Part shown: one piece after another, positions 1 through 8,569 of the stretch
Numbering within the stretch: position 1 is the stretch's first letter
Layout of the letters: every line of letters starts with the position of its first letter
DNA from: Paenibacillus abyssi
Lineage (GTDB): Bacteria > Bacillota > Bacilli > Paenibacillales > Paenibacillaceae
Assembly: GCF_014640295.1 (NCBI RefSeq)
Contig: NZ_BMGR01000020.1
Span: 1-64,000, forward strand
Direction: 5' to 3'
DNA length: 64,000 nt
The notes under the pieces: model-generated
Told to the model about the DNA's origin: nothing
The model's input: only the letters and a program-made list of their open reading frames with translations
The model's database searches: none
Program-made: the position numbers and the translations under genes

Positions 1-10
1 TCTCTCAATG

Positions 11-114
11 TATTTGAGGGACGGTACCTTCTTTGTTTAAAGGACTTTTTCAGTGGCCTCATTCTTACTGAGGGGGTGTATCTTTCTACATCAAAGGGAC
101 TTTTCAGTGGCCTC
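11..114. repeat. Two diverged tandem copies of a ~50-bp unit
   Basis: Two copies of a unit that begins TGAGGG and ends CAGTGGCCTC lie at about 14-60 and 68-114. The last 19 bases of each copy are nearly identical (GGACTTTTTCAGTGGCCTC and GGGACTTTTCAGTGGCCTC). They sit just downstream of the last gene of the mannan operon, where a terminator would be expected, and no terminator hairpin is visible here. The conserved ends resemble mobile-element ends, but that is only an impression. Confidence 0.55.
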
Positions 115-137
115 GATTGCTCCGGGGCGTTGCCGGA

Positions 138-1109
138 TTACCGGCTTGTGTACCATTCTGTCAAAATCTCGCCTGCCCGCTTGCCGTAAATATCGAACCC
201 GCGGTTCGTCTTCGCCTCCGACAGCGGGTACAGGTTCACGCTCCAGTCCCACCAGAAGAAACCGCCGAACCACGGCTGATCCCAGAATACCTTGAGGACA
301 GAACTGTAGAAGTTGGCCTGCTCCTCTTCGTCGTACGGCAGACCGCGGTGCATATAATCCCAGGGCATCGTCGCGCAGCCGTGCGCGCTTCTGCAGCCAA
401 TTTCCATGAATACGACCGGCTTGTTGAACTTTCTGTGCAGCCGTTCCATTTTCTCGCGGACCGGCAGCCACTTGGCGATCATGTTCTCCTCGGTGTCGCC
501 CGGCACGCTGCCGACCGGATAATACGCGCTCGTACCGATGACGTCCACCTGGTCGAACCACGCGACGCCTTCTTCTTTACCATGGTTGGCGTTATAGATC
601 AGTGGGCCCGAATAAACTTCTCTCACGCGCGCAATCGTATTCGTCCACCTGGCCGTCTGCGACTCGGTCTTGAGCATCTCGCAGCCGACACAGAACATTT
701 CGCAGCCTAATTCTTCGGCCAGCTCGGCATAATGAACGAGAAAGTTCGTATAAGATTCAAACCAGCGGTCCCAGTAGGAGGGGCCGCCGCTTTCCTCCTC
801 CGGAAATCCGATATGCGCCCGCCAGATGCCGTCGTGTGAATTGACCACGGGCTTGAGGCAGATTTTCAGCCCATTTTGTCTCGCTTCGCGCACAGCGGCC
901 TCGATGTCGCGGTCCGTTACGGTATAGCCGTAGTCGAACGGAATCTGCGTCGAATGCACCGTCTCCTGCCAGGTCCAGAACGACAGCGCGATCCATTCGC
1001 TTCCGGTTTCCTTCAGCCTGCGCATGGAGTCCGCCGCGGCTTCCGTTCGATAGTCGCCGCGCTTCGAGCCCCAGCCCCATGTCATACCCCTGATGAACAA
1101 TCTTTCCAT
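138..1109 (-). CDS. GH113-like beta-mannanase/mannooligosaccharide hydrolase
   Basis: A TIM-barrel glycosidase resembling family GH113, whose known members are retaining beta-1,4-mannanases. The expected acid/base Glu lies in FCVGCEML (about residue 144) and the nucleophile Glu in VVFMEIG (about residue 236). Aromatic clusters such as WFGGFFWWDW near the C-terminus would line a sugar cleft. There is no signal peptide, so it probably acts in the cytoplasm on imported oligosaccharides. I start it at the ATG preceded by GAGGGACGGC; an ATG four codons upstream with a weaker site is also possible. It is the last gene of the operon, behind the PhyH and GH26 genes. The substrate is inferred from family and context. 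Confidence 0.8.
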   Translation of the reverse strand: MERLFIRGMTWGWGSKRGDYRTEAAADSMRRLKETGSEWIALSFWTWQETVHSTQIPFDYGYTVTDRDIEAAVREARQNGLKICLKPVVNSHDGIWRAHIGFPEEESGGPSYWDRWFESYTNFLVHYAELAEELGCEMFCVGCEMLKTESQTARWTNTIARVREVYSGPLIYNANHGKEEGVAWFDQVDVIGTSAYYPVGSVPGDTEENMIAKWLPVREKMERLHRKFNKPVVFMEIGCRSAHGCATMPWDYMHRGLPYDEEEQANFYSSVLKVFWDQPWFGGFFWWDWSVNLYPLSEAKTNRGFDIYGKRAGEILTEWYTSR

Positions 1110-1165
1110 GCCGTCCCTCATTTCGGTTTGATCCTGCTGCCGCTTTCGATTTTGGAGCGATTCGA

Positions 1166-2164
1166 TTATACCACGCTATCCTGACGCCCGAGCGCCCTGC
1201 GGATGCTGAGCTCCAGCGGAGAGTAATCCGCTTCGTTCTCCCTGTTGAGGTTGAGCCGCTCCTTCACCGGCGTCGTGCGGTTGCACATAAACCGGGGAAC
1301 GCCGATCAGGTTCTGGGAGGACGAATGGTACAGGAACGGATGGCAGAGAATCGCATCGCCGGGTCCGCCTGTCGTCTCTAGCACGCGCAGCGTGAAGCCG
1401 TCGGCATCGGTGTAGTCATTGTTCATGAACTTGTCGAGTCGCTCCGTAGCGATTTCTTCGGTCGACTTTCCGTCCGAACGCCCGGTAGACTGCGCTTCCT
1501 GGTCGGCATAGATATCGCCGCCCTCCTTGTTCGCCCTCTGATCCGCGCCGGTCAGCTCGCGCAGATACGGATGCTCGCGGTTCAGCAGACGGATTGCCTC
1601 CCCCAGCTCCAACCCCTCCGGATGGCCTTCCAGGAACCGGGCTACAACCTTGTGCGAGCCTTCCACGATAAACGTGCCGCCGCCCTGATGCGCGATGTCG
1701 GAGAACAGGCACAGGCACAGCAGTCCCTGCTCCGGGCTGTCGATGTAATGCTTGAAGTGGATGCCGTCCCAATGCCAGCCGTTCACCGGAACCGTCCACG
1801 GCTGGTCGGCGTCCAAGAAGAAGTTGACGGGCCACCAGCCGAATCCGCTCAGCTGCTTAGTCTCACCGTATACAGTGCGGTTCGCCCAGCGGCCGTGTCC
1901 GATCAAATCTTCAATGGCGTCGCCGAGCCGAGCGCTATTGCAGCGCTCGAAGTCCGGCGTCAGGAACGTTTCGTTGATCCGAACCATCGGCTGCGTCCAC
2001 GTTGCTTTGTCGTCCCGGCGTACGCTGCTGCGCTTTTCAACCTCGGTCCACAGATAATCCTGAGCCGCCAATGCGTCTTCCCGGGCGTATGCCCCTTCGA
2101 GCTTCACCCAGCCTTTCTCGATGAAATGCTCGACCTGCTCTTCCGTCAGCACTTTGTAAGTCAT
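1166..2164 (-). CDS. Phytanoyl-CoA dioxygenase (PhyH) family protein
   Basis: Predicted Fe(II)/2-oxoglutarate oxygenase of the PhyH family, 332 residues, cytoplasmic. The metal-binding HxD pair is visible in NGWHWDGIHF (H131, D133), and the distal His lies in CHPFLYHSSSQN (H275 or H280). R291 could bind the 2-oxoglutarate carboxylate. The start has a clear AGGAGG site nine bases upstream. PhyH-like proteins often sit in sugar-use operons of Paenibacillus-type bacteria, with unknown substrates. Here it lies between two mannan-type glycosidases, so oxidation of a decorated sugar is conceivable, but nothing in the sequence fixes the substrate. Confidence 0.8.
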   Translation of the reverse strand: MTYKVLTEEQVEHFIEKGWVKLEGAYAREDALAAQDYLWTEVEKRSSVRRDDKATWTQPMVRINETFLTPDFERCNSARLGDAIEDLIGHGRWANRTVYGETKQLSGFGWWPVNFFLDADQPWTVPVNGWHWDGIHFKHYIDSPEQGLLCLCLFSDIAHQGGGTFIVEGSHKVVARFLEGHPEGLELGEAIRLLNREHPYLRELTGADQRANKEGGDIYADQEAQSTGRSDGKSTEEIATERLDKFMNNDYTDADGFTLRVLETTGGPGDAILCHPFLYHSSSQNLIGVPRFMCNRTTPVKERLNLNRENEADYSPLELSIRRALGRQDSVV

Positions 2165-2308
2165 GGTCCGTTTCCTCCTGTTATTCGTAATAGGTAGCGG
2201 TGAAAAAGATTATTCTATGAGACGCTGGGCAAAAAGGTTCACCATACTTTCCGCAACACCAGCTAACAGTCCCAAGAGCGCGTGGCGGAGCGGCTATTCA
2301 ACTTGACG

Positions 2309-3349
2309 TTACGTCTTGTCCGGCAGAGGATAGACGGTAAGATCCGGCAATTCGTCAAGTGTCACCGTAAGCGGATGCCCGTAAAACTTGAGCAGCATTT
2401 CCCGCTCCGTGTATTGCTCGCCGACGACCCATTCACCGTCTGCGTCTCTCAAACATACGAAGTCGCCGTACCATGTGCAGTTCCACGCCCAGGGCGCGCC
2501 ATCGCCGACCATCTTGTCAGGGTCCGGCAGCGGTCCGTTCTCCGACAGGGCAATAATTTTATTCGCCGCCGTATAGTCCAGAGCTTGGCGAAACCGGTCG
2601 ACATTAGAAACGTACGTCCGCTCCGGCGGGTAGATGTCCTCTCCGATAATGTCGACATATTCGTCTCCCGGATACCAATCTTTATGCTGACCGTTCCATA
2701 CCCAGACCAGGTTGTTAAGCCCGTGCAGATTCGTCAGCCTCTCGTACATGGTGATCCACAGCTTGACACAAGGCTCAGGCCCCTGAGCGCCCCACCAAAA
2801 CCAGCCGCCGGACGCTTCGTGCAGCGGCCGCCACAACACGGGAATCCCCTCGTCCTGCAGGCGCCCCAAATTGACGGCAATCGCGTCGATATCGCGCATC
2901 AGAAGTATATAGTCTTCGGATGACTCGTCGTTCATGGCTTTGGCGATATCGAACGTCGTTGCCGTCGTATAGAAGCCCCGGTGCCATCCATTGTCCGGCT
3001 CTTCATCAATCAAATCTTTCGGCGGGTTCCAGTGCCAGCAGAACGTGACGATCCCGCCGCGTTTCCACCATTCGATCGCAAGCGGCGTGTCGGTTGGGAC
3101 AGCGCCGCGTTCGACGCGGGACGGCGAATCGTTCATGAAGTCGAAGCCGCCGACTGCCGGGTATTTCCCGGTTTCCCGAAAAATAACATCCATCTCGGGC
3201 GTCGAGACGACGCCGTATTGCTGTCCGGTCAGCGTCCGTTTTCCGTAAATGCTGCACAAATAGGCCATCAGCCGTTTTGCGTTGTCGCTTGCCGCCGGAT
3301 TGACAAGCTTCGGCTCGACCGTTAATCTCCCTTGCAAATGCTTCTTCAT
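2309..3349 (-). CDS. GH26-like beta-mannanase
   Basis: Glycoside hydrolase resembling family GH26, 346 residues. The acid/base Glu is in WRPLHEASGGWFWWG (E178) and the nucleophile Glu in IIALSENGP (E270), both typical of retaining GH26 mannanases. The N-terminal part (TLTGQQYGV, GGFDFMND) also fits. There is no signal peptide or carbohydrate-binding module, so it is likely intracellular and works on oligosaccharides brought in by the neighbouring permeases. The start ATG follows an AAGGAAG site. A 104-bp gap separates it from the permease upstream and 144 bp from the PhyH gene downstream; no terminator is seen in either gap. Confidence 0.87.
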   Translation of the reverse strand: MKKHLQGRLTVEPKLVNPAASDNAKRLMAYLCSIYGKRTLTGQQYGVVSTPEMDVIFRETGKYPAVGGFDFMNDSPSRVERGAVPTDTPLAIEWWKRGGIVTFCWHWNPPKDLIDEEPDNGWHRGFYTTATTFDIAKAMNDESSEDYILLMRDIDAIAVNLGRLQDEGIPVLWRPLHEASGGWFWWGAQGPEPCVKLWITMYERLTNLHGLNNLVWVWNGQHKDWYPGDEYVDIIGEDIYPPERTYVSNVDRFRQALDYTAANKIIALSENGPLPDPDKMVGDGAPWAWNCTWYGDFVCLRDADGEWVVGEQYTEREMLLKFYGHPLTVTLDELPDLTVYPLPDKT

Positions 3350-3448
3350 TTCATACGCTTCCTTCCCTTATATGCTTGAAAATAAAGCGGTTCTCGTAGA
3401 GCCGCGCTGCGCTTCGAACCGCTTCTTCTTCCGGTTTATTCCGGCCGG

Positions 3449-4444
3449 TCAGCCGACGACGCCGGTGCGCTCGACGCTTTCGACGAAATAACGCTGAACG
3501 AACAGATACAAGATGATGAGCGGCGCAATGGCCAGCAGAATTCCGGTATCGACGATCATCGATACATGGTTCGGATCCGCACGCGCCTCGGTTCCCTCGA
3601 TGCCGAGCAGGCGGGGAAGAAACTGATTGACGTCGGCCGGGAACGACGCGATCTTAACCGCCATCAAGTTACTATCGCTCATGAACAGCGACGTATAGAA
3701 CGTGTCGTTATACTGCCAGACGAAAGAGAACAGCACAACCGTGATGATCGGCGGAACCGCGTTCGGCAGCATGATGGTGAAGAACGTGCGCAAGCCGCCC
3801 GCACCGTCGATGAGTGCCGATTCTTCGATCTCCTTAGGCAGTCCTCTGAAGAACTGCCGGAAGATATAAATGTACAGGCCTGATTTCAACCCGATGGCGA
3901 ATGCCGAAGTGATGAGAGAAGGCCAATACGTGTTCAGCAAATTGATGCCTTCCCTACCTGTAAAAAGCTTTACAAAACCGAGCACATCAAATGCCCGGAA
4001 ATGGAGGTACATAGGTACCATGAGCGTGCTGGACGGAATCAGAATGGTCATTATGACGAGCGCAAACAGAATATTGCTGCCTGGAAAAGTAAACCGAGCG
4101 AATCCGTAACCCGCGAGGGCACAAGACGCAGCGGCCAGAACAGTCGTCGACAGGACGAACAGCAGCGTGTTCTGAAGCAGGGGCCAGTAGTCCAGAATGC
4201 CCATCGCCAGCTTAATGTTCTCCATCGTATAGTGAACGGGAACCATATAAATCGTAGGGTCGTAAATATCGATCGGAGCTTTGAAGGCGACCGATATTTG
4301 TTTCAGGATCGGAAGCAGAATGACAAACGAGATGCCGAGAATCAGGATGTAGCGGAAAATCGACCACAACAGCTCGACGCTCTTGTTTCGAGCACGCTGG
4401 TACCGAAGCAGGACGGCTTCGTTTTCGCTTATTTTGGCGGACAT
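3449..4444 (-). CDS. Sugar ABC transporter permease (MalG-like, CUT1)
   Basis: Inner permease of a carbohydrate importer, about 331 residues and six predicted membrane helices. The cytoplasmic EAA loop that docks to the ATPase is visible as LPKEIEESALIDGAGGLRTF. The open frame extends upstream of the chosen start, but the ATG giving MSAKISENEA has a strong GAGGGGGG site and starts 22 bp after the stop of the partner permease. It forms a pair with the MalF-like gene just upstream. No ATPase is encoded nearby, so an unlinked shared ATPase of the MsmX kind is expected. Confidence 0.9.
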   Translation of the reverse strand: MSAKISENEAVLLRYQRARNKSVELLWSIFRYILILGISFVILLPILKQISVAFKAPIDIYDPTIYMVPVHYTMENIKLAMGILDYWPLLQNTLLFVLSTTVLAAASCALAGYGFARFTFPGSNILFALVIMTILIPSSTLMVPMYLHFRAFDVLGFVKLFTGREGINLLNTYWPSLITSAFAIGLKSGLYIYIFRQFFRGLPKEIEESALIDGAGGLRTFFTIMLPNAVPPIITVVLFSFVWQYNDTFYTSLFMSDSNLMAVKIASFPADVNQFLPRLLGIEGTEARADPNHVSMIVDTGILLAIAPLIILYLFVQRYFVESVERTGVVG

Positions 4445-4466
4445 TGCCAACCCCCCTCTAGGTACG

Positions 4467-5369
4467 TCAGTTATAGTAGAACACCCTTCTGGAAATAATG
4501 ACGCCGACCACGACCAGAATGATACTGACGATGATCGTATACATCCATGCCATCGCCGCGCTAAGCCCAAAATTTTGGGACGTGAACGCTGTTTCATAAA
4601 TGTACTGCGTCACTTGGCTGTCAGCGAACGAATCGATGATCGTATAGATTACGTTAGTCAAAATAAGCGGACTGACCATAGGGAACGTAATTTTCCAGAA
4701 CGACTCATACGCGGTTGCGCCTTCCATCTTCGCGACCTCGTACATCGTCGAAGGAACCGATTGCAGTGCGGCCAGGAAAATCAGGATCTGGACGCCCGAG
4801 CTGCGGATAATCTCATAGATCCGGTTAACGGCCGTTACGATGTAGTCGATAAACCAGAGCGGGATGCCGCCGTTGTCGAGAATGGCCGCGAGAATCATCG
4901 GATCGAAGCCGTTCTGCTGTTCGCCAAGCTCCTGCGCAATCTGGGAGCTTCCGGTCAGCTGAATCAAGCCTGCGGACTGCGCCGCCGCAATTGCACCTGA
5001 CGCGAGAATAACCGGCAGGAAGAAGATCGCGCGCGCCAGCGGCCGTCCCTTGAACTTCGAATTCAAGAGCGTAGCCGCGAACAGGCTGAAAAACAGGATC
5101 ATCGGCACGTTGTATGCCATTTCGGAAACGGATTGCGTCAAGATCCGGTTAAAGTTCGGATCGACCCGCAGCGCATTATTGTAGTTATCGAGACCGGTAA
5201 AGTTCAGCTCATACCCATTAGGAGCCACTTTCAGTTCACTGAAGCTGAATTGCATGGACTGAACGAACGGCGTCACGAACAGGAAGAGGAATCCGAGCAG
5301 CCACGGCAGGATGAAGAAAATCCCGAGAAATGCCCGCTTCTGTGTCAATGTCAGACTTCTCTTGATCAA
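4467..5369 (-). CDS. Sugar ABC transporter permease (MalF-like, CUT1)
   Basis: Membrane permease with about six helices, 300 residues; the first helix follows TLTQKRAFLGIFF. The EAA-type coupling loop is VPSTMYEVAKMEGATAYESFWK. The start is a TTG overlapping the stop of the DUF5696 gene (ATTGA), so the two are probably translationally coupled. It pairs with the MalG-like gene 22 bp downstream. Direct coupling to DUF5696 suggests that this permease pair and the DUF5696 protein work together, which is an inference from gene order. Confidence 0.9.
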   Translation of the reverse strand: MIKRSLTLTQKRAFLGIFFILPWLLGFLFLFVTPFVQSMQFSFSELKVAPNGYELNFTGLDNYNNALRVDPNFNRILTQSVSEMAYNVPMILFFSLFAATLLNSKFKGRPLARAIFFLPVILASGAIAAAQSAGLIQLTGSSQIAQELGEQQNGFDPMILAAILDNGGIPLWFIDYIVTAVNRIYEIIRSSGVQILIFLAALQSVPSTMYEVAKMEGATAYESFWKITFPMVSPLILTNVIYTIIDSFADSQVTQYIYETAFTSQNFGLSAAMAWMYTIIVSIILVVVGVIISRRVFYYN

Positions 5370-7933
5370 TTGCCATCACCGCCTACCGAGAAGTATTTCG
5401 CTTCGACCGCCATGCCGTTCACCGTCACCGGCTTGTCGGTATAGTTGACGTATACCGAGACACCGTTGCCATAGCGCACCTCGACGACACCTTCCTGATG
5501 TGCGATATGATCGACGATCGGCTGAGAACGCAAGCCGCCCAGCGCCTCGTTCGCCTTGGCGTACATGTCCGCGGCGGCGTCGATCCAATTCGTGTACTCC
5601 GTCGAGAAGAAAATGTCGAACGCCGTAAACTTCAACTCCGAAGACGATTCGTGCGACCACAAGAAGTGCGGCGCCGCGCCATACTCGATCCAACGAAGCA
5701 GATGGTACTGCAAATCCTGCTCATCGTTCAAGTTGACTGGCGGGCCCGCATAGTCGATGTAGCCGTGAACGACCATTTGGTAGAACGGAACGGTATCATC
5801 GACAATATTGAAACCGCTGCCTTCCATCGGTACGTTAATCAGCTGGTCGGCATACGGAAGTGCATAAGCGTTTCCGCCGGTTACCATCAGGTTCGGAAAT
5901 TTCCCCTCCAGCTTGCCGAGCTGTTCCGTAACGATATTTTTCGCCGTCTCGCGGAAGACGACCCGGTTGGCGCGATAATCGGCATGGAGCAAATCTCCGA
6001 GGTCGCGGAGCGAGACGGAATCGATCTTGTAGTCGTCGTAGCCGGCAATGAACTGATTGACGAAGTACGGAAGCTTGGCCGGCGACAGCAGCCAGTAGGT
6101 GCCGAGATCGTAATCCATCGTATTGAACGCCCGGTTGTACGGTGTCCGCGCGGCTTGCTCACGGGTAATGAACCGGGCCGCGTCGGAGGCGGGCTTAAAC
6201 GCGAAGCTGTCGCGCAGCACATGCTGGAACGCTGCGTCCGGATACAGCTTGCCGCCGGACTCTTCCAGCTTCTCGGCCAGCGCGTGTAGCTCCGTCTTGC
6301 TTCCAAGCTTCCCTTCGATATCTACGCTGGCAGGGAGGGAATGCTTCATGCCGCCGTTAAACCAGCCGAGATAACGCATCTGCACGTTCGAAATCCCTTT
6401 TTCGTCCAGCACATCCGCGATTTCGCCGGCTTGTTCGATCGTCGTCATCGGCACGAGCCCTTTGTAGGGCACACCCAGGAACGATTTGCGCTTGTCGACC
6501 GCACCGAGCACGTCCACGTAGAACGGAAGGCCGCCTTCGGCTTCGACCGGAGTCAGCTGGCCGTCCGCCGCAAGCCGCTCGCGGTACTTCCTGGCCATAC
6601 CTGCATACGTGGCATCCGAACCGGACAGAAAGTCGTACCGGAGCTGAATATCGCCGGTATAGCGCGCTTCGGACAAGAGCTGAATTTCATCGACCTCGTT
6701 GCCTTTATACAGCTCCAGCTCGTCCTCGCCGCGAAGCGCGAAGCTCGCATAGATATTGTTGTACGAATTTTGCCGTCCGCCGATGTCGGCTGTAATGTTT
6801 GCGATCGATTCGCCTTTCTCGATTTGCGCGAACCATGCGTTGTCGCCGGATTTCAAGCCGAATACCGGTAGACGGGCATTCTCCGAAACTTGACCGCGCC
6901 GGCCGCTATTATCGTTATAATCGTCGCCGTATACACGCTGCGCGTAAACTTCGGCATTCGACTTCCCGTTGTTCAAATGGATCAAACCGCCCGATCCGTC
7001 GGGCACCAGCATGTAGCCCTGCTCGTCAAGGCCAGCCGCTCCGAAGAAGTTCAGCAGCTCGAGGTTCCTTATTCTGTAGCCTTCGCTTTCCGCCATCTGC
7101 CCTGCCGGCACGTTCACGACGAAGCTGTCGCCGTCGAGACGGTATTCGATGACGACCCTGAAATTCGGTTTTTCTGCGGCTCCGGCGCCGATGCCGTTTT
7201 CCTCATTGTCGAACGCGAGATCTTCATCGGTGTAGCCTGCTTTGGCGAAGACGTCCAGCACACGCTGAAGCACGAGCGCACGCGAGACCGCCGTGTCCAG
7301 GCGCTCCAGCACGTCGGGATTCGTATCCGACGGAAGATACGCCCTGTTAATCGTCACCTTAGCTTGGTCGTCCAGCTTGCTTAACACCTTCTCTTCCATC
7401 CGCTGCTTGCTGATGAACTTCGGCAGCGCGTCGATGCCGAGCGACATGTCGCCGATCGTGTAGGTAAGGCGAAGGCCGTTCTCGATTATCTCGGCCTTAA
7501 ACTGTTTGTTCAGGATCGAATGCGCATAGTTGGTGAACGTACCGAGCGTCCCGATGCGATCGCGGTAGTTGACCGTTACCTGAGAGGACAGCAGCTCCTT
7601 TTCAAAAGGGGAAGCTTTCATGTCCTCGTTCCGCGTCTCCGGATTCGTCCGCCATACTTTCCCGCTCTTTTTGTCCACGACGGCAATTTCGGTTGTTTCT
7701 TCATGAAAATACATGGCCAAGGCATCCGTCTCGGCGGCAAGCTTCATGCCCGGAACAGCGCTTCCGGACAAAAACTTGGCTTCAGAGCCGGCGGCCGGCT
7801 CCGGCGTCGACACGACATAGGTGGAAATGCTGACGGCCGGGGCTCCTTTGGTCAGGATGACGTAGAGCAGTACGCCGATACCGGCCACCGCGACACAAGC
7901 CAGCACCGCATAAAGTTTGTTTCTTCTGTTCAC
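5366..7933 (-). CDS. DUF5696-type membrane-anchored protein
   Basis: A large extracytoplasmic protein (855 residues, GTG start behind AAGGAGG) with one N-terminal membrane helix (about residues 8-28) and no lipobox. I recognise the whole as the DUF5696 type often found beside sugar permeases in Paenibacillus. The last 130 residues (FLWSHESSSELKF, then VEVRYGNGVSVYVNYTDKPV) look like the end of a glycosidase barrel followed by a beta-sandwich, so it may be a cell-surface glycosidase or a glycan-binding relative. No catalytic residues can be assigned from sequence alone. It is flanked by the YIP1 gene (15 bp upstream) and a permease (4-bp overlap). Confidence 0.75.
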   Translation of the reverse strand: MNRRNKLYAVLACVAVAGIGVLLYVILTKGAPAVSISTYVVSTPEPAAGSEAKFLSGSAVPGMKLAAETDALAMYFHEETTEIAVVDKKSGKVWRTNPETRNEDMKASPFEKELLSSQVTVNYRDRIGTLGTFTNYAHSILNKQFKAEIIENGLRLTYTIGDMSLGIDALPKFISKQRMEEKVLSKLDDQAKVTINRAYLPSDTNPDVLERLDTAVSRALVLQRVLDVFAKAGYTDEDLAFDNEENGIGAGAAEKPNFRVVIEYRLDGDSFVVNVPAGQMAESEGYRIRNLELLNFFGAAGLDEQGYMLVPDGSGGLIHLNNGKSNAEVYAQRVYGDDYNDNSGRRGQVSENARLPVFGLKSGDNAWFAQIEKGESIANITADIGGRQNSYNNIYASFALRGEDELELYKGNEVDEIQLLSEARYTGDIQLRYDFLSGSDATYAGMARKYRERLAADGQLTPVEAEGGLPFYVDVLGAVDKRKSFLGVPYKGLVPMTTIEQAGEIADVLDEKGISNVQMRYLGWFNGGMKHSLPASVDIEGKLGSKTELHALAEKLEESGGKLYPDAAFQHVLRDSFAFKPASDAARFITREQAARTPYNRAFNTMDYDLGTYWLLSPAKLPYFVNQFIAGYDDYKIDSVSLRDLGDLLHADYRANRVVFRETAKNIVTEQLGKLEGKFPNLMVTGGNAYALPYADQLINVPMEGSGFNIVDDTVPFYQMVVHGYIDYAGPPVNLNDEQDLQYHLLRWIEYGAAPHFLWSHESSSELKFTAFDIFFSTEYTNWIDAAADMYAKANEALGGLRSQPIVDHIAHQEGVVEVRYGNGVSVYVNYTDKPVTVNGMAVEAKYFSVGGDGN

Positions 7934-7948
7934 TGGTGCGGCCCTCCT

Positions 7949-8569
7949 TTACGTACGGAATATTAGTTCGCGGTAGATATCATAGATGAAGTACCAAATC
8001 TGAGCCCCCAGGCTAATGGCCAGCGTGCCCAGAAATACGAAGATCCCCATGGCGATGACGGTCAGGATCATCGTGATGACCGTCTTCGAAGCCGTATATT
8101 GATGTACCGTCATAATGCCGACAAACAGCAAATAAATGAACCAGATGCCGGCAAAGCTGTTCATCATATAATAGAAGGCCGTTTCCTCCGACACCATGAT
8201 CCGGCTGATGAACGTCATCGGCAGGTTGAGCAGAATAAGCGGCAGCAAGGCATAGCCTGTCGCCATCACAATTTCCTTAAATTTTCCTTCACCTTCCATC
8301 AAGGTTGTAATCGACCAGTTCGCAACGCAGAACAGGAAGAAGGGCAGCAGCGTGTATATGATATCGTTCAGGCTGTTCAGGTCGCGCGGATCATAAAAGT
8401 TGACGAGGAAGCCTGAAAACTGCTTCTGGAGAATCAACGTTAGGATCAGCAGCGCGAGAATCGTCAATACGACCCTGACCTTCCCCTTCCGCTCGTATTT
8501 CATATCCCAGAACCCGTCGAACGGGTGGAAGATGACATGGAGAGGAAACTTAACAAAATCACGCTTCAC
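7949..8569 (-). CDS. YIP1 family membrane protein
   Basis: Integral membrane protein of about 206 residues with five likely helices, of the YIP1/DUF1282-like type. A short cytoplasmic N-terminus (VKFPLHVIFHPFDGFWDMKYERKG region) is followed by the helices. The chosen GTG start lies eight bases after AAGGAG. The upstream GTG, three codons earlier, overlaps that site and is less likely. The gene overlaps the end of the NHL-repeat gene by 11 bp. Yip1 proteins act in membrane traffic in eukaryotes, but bacterial members have no settled role. Here it probably forms a complex with the NHL and DUF5696 proteins (inference from coupling). Confidence 0.75.
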   Translation of the reverse strand: MKRDFVKFPLHVIFHPFDGFWDMKYERKGKVRVVLTILALLILTLILQKQFSGFLVNFYDPRDLNSLNDIIYTLLPFFLFCVANWSITTLMEGEGKFKEIVMATGYALLPLILLNLPMTFISRIMVSEETAFYYMMNSFAGIWFIYLLFVGIMTVHQYTASKTVITMILTVIAMGIFVFLGTLAISLGAQIWYFIYDIYRELIFRT

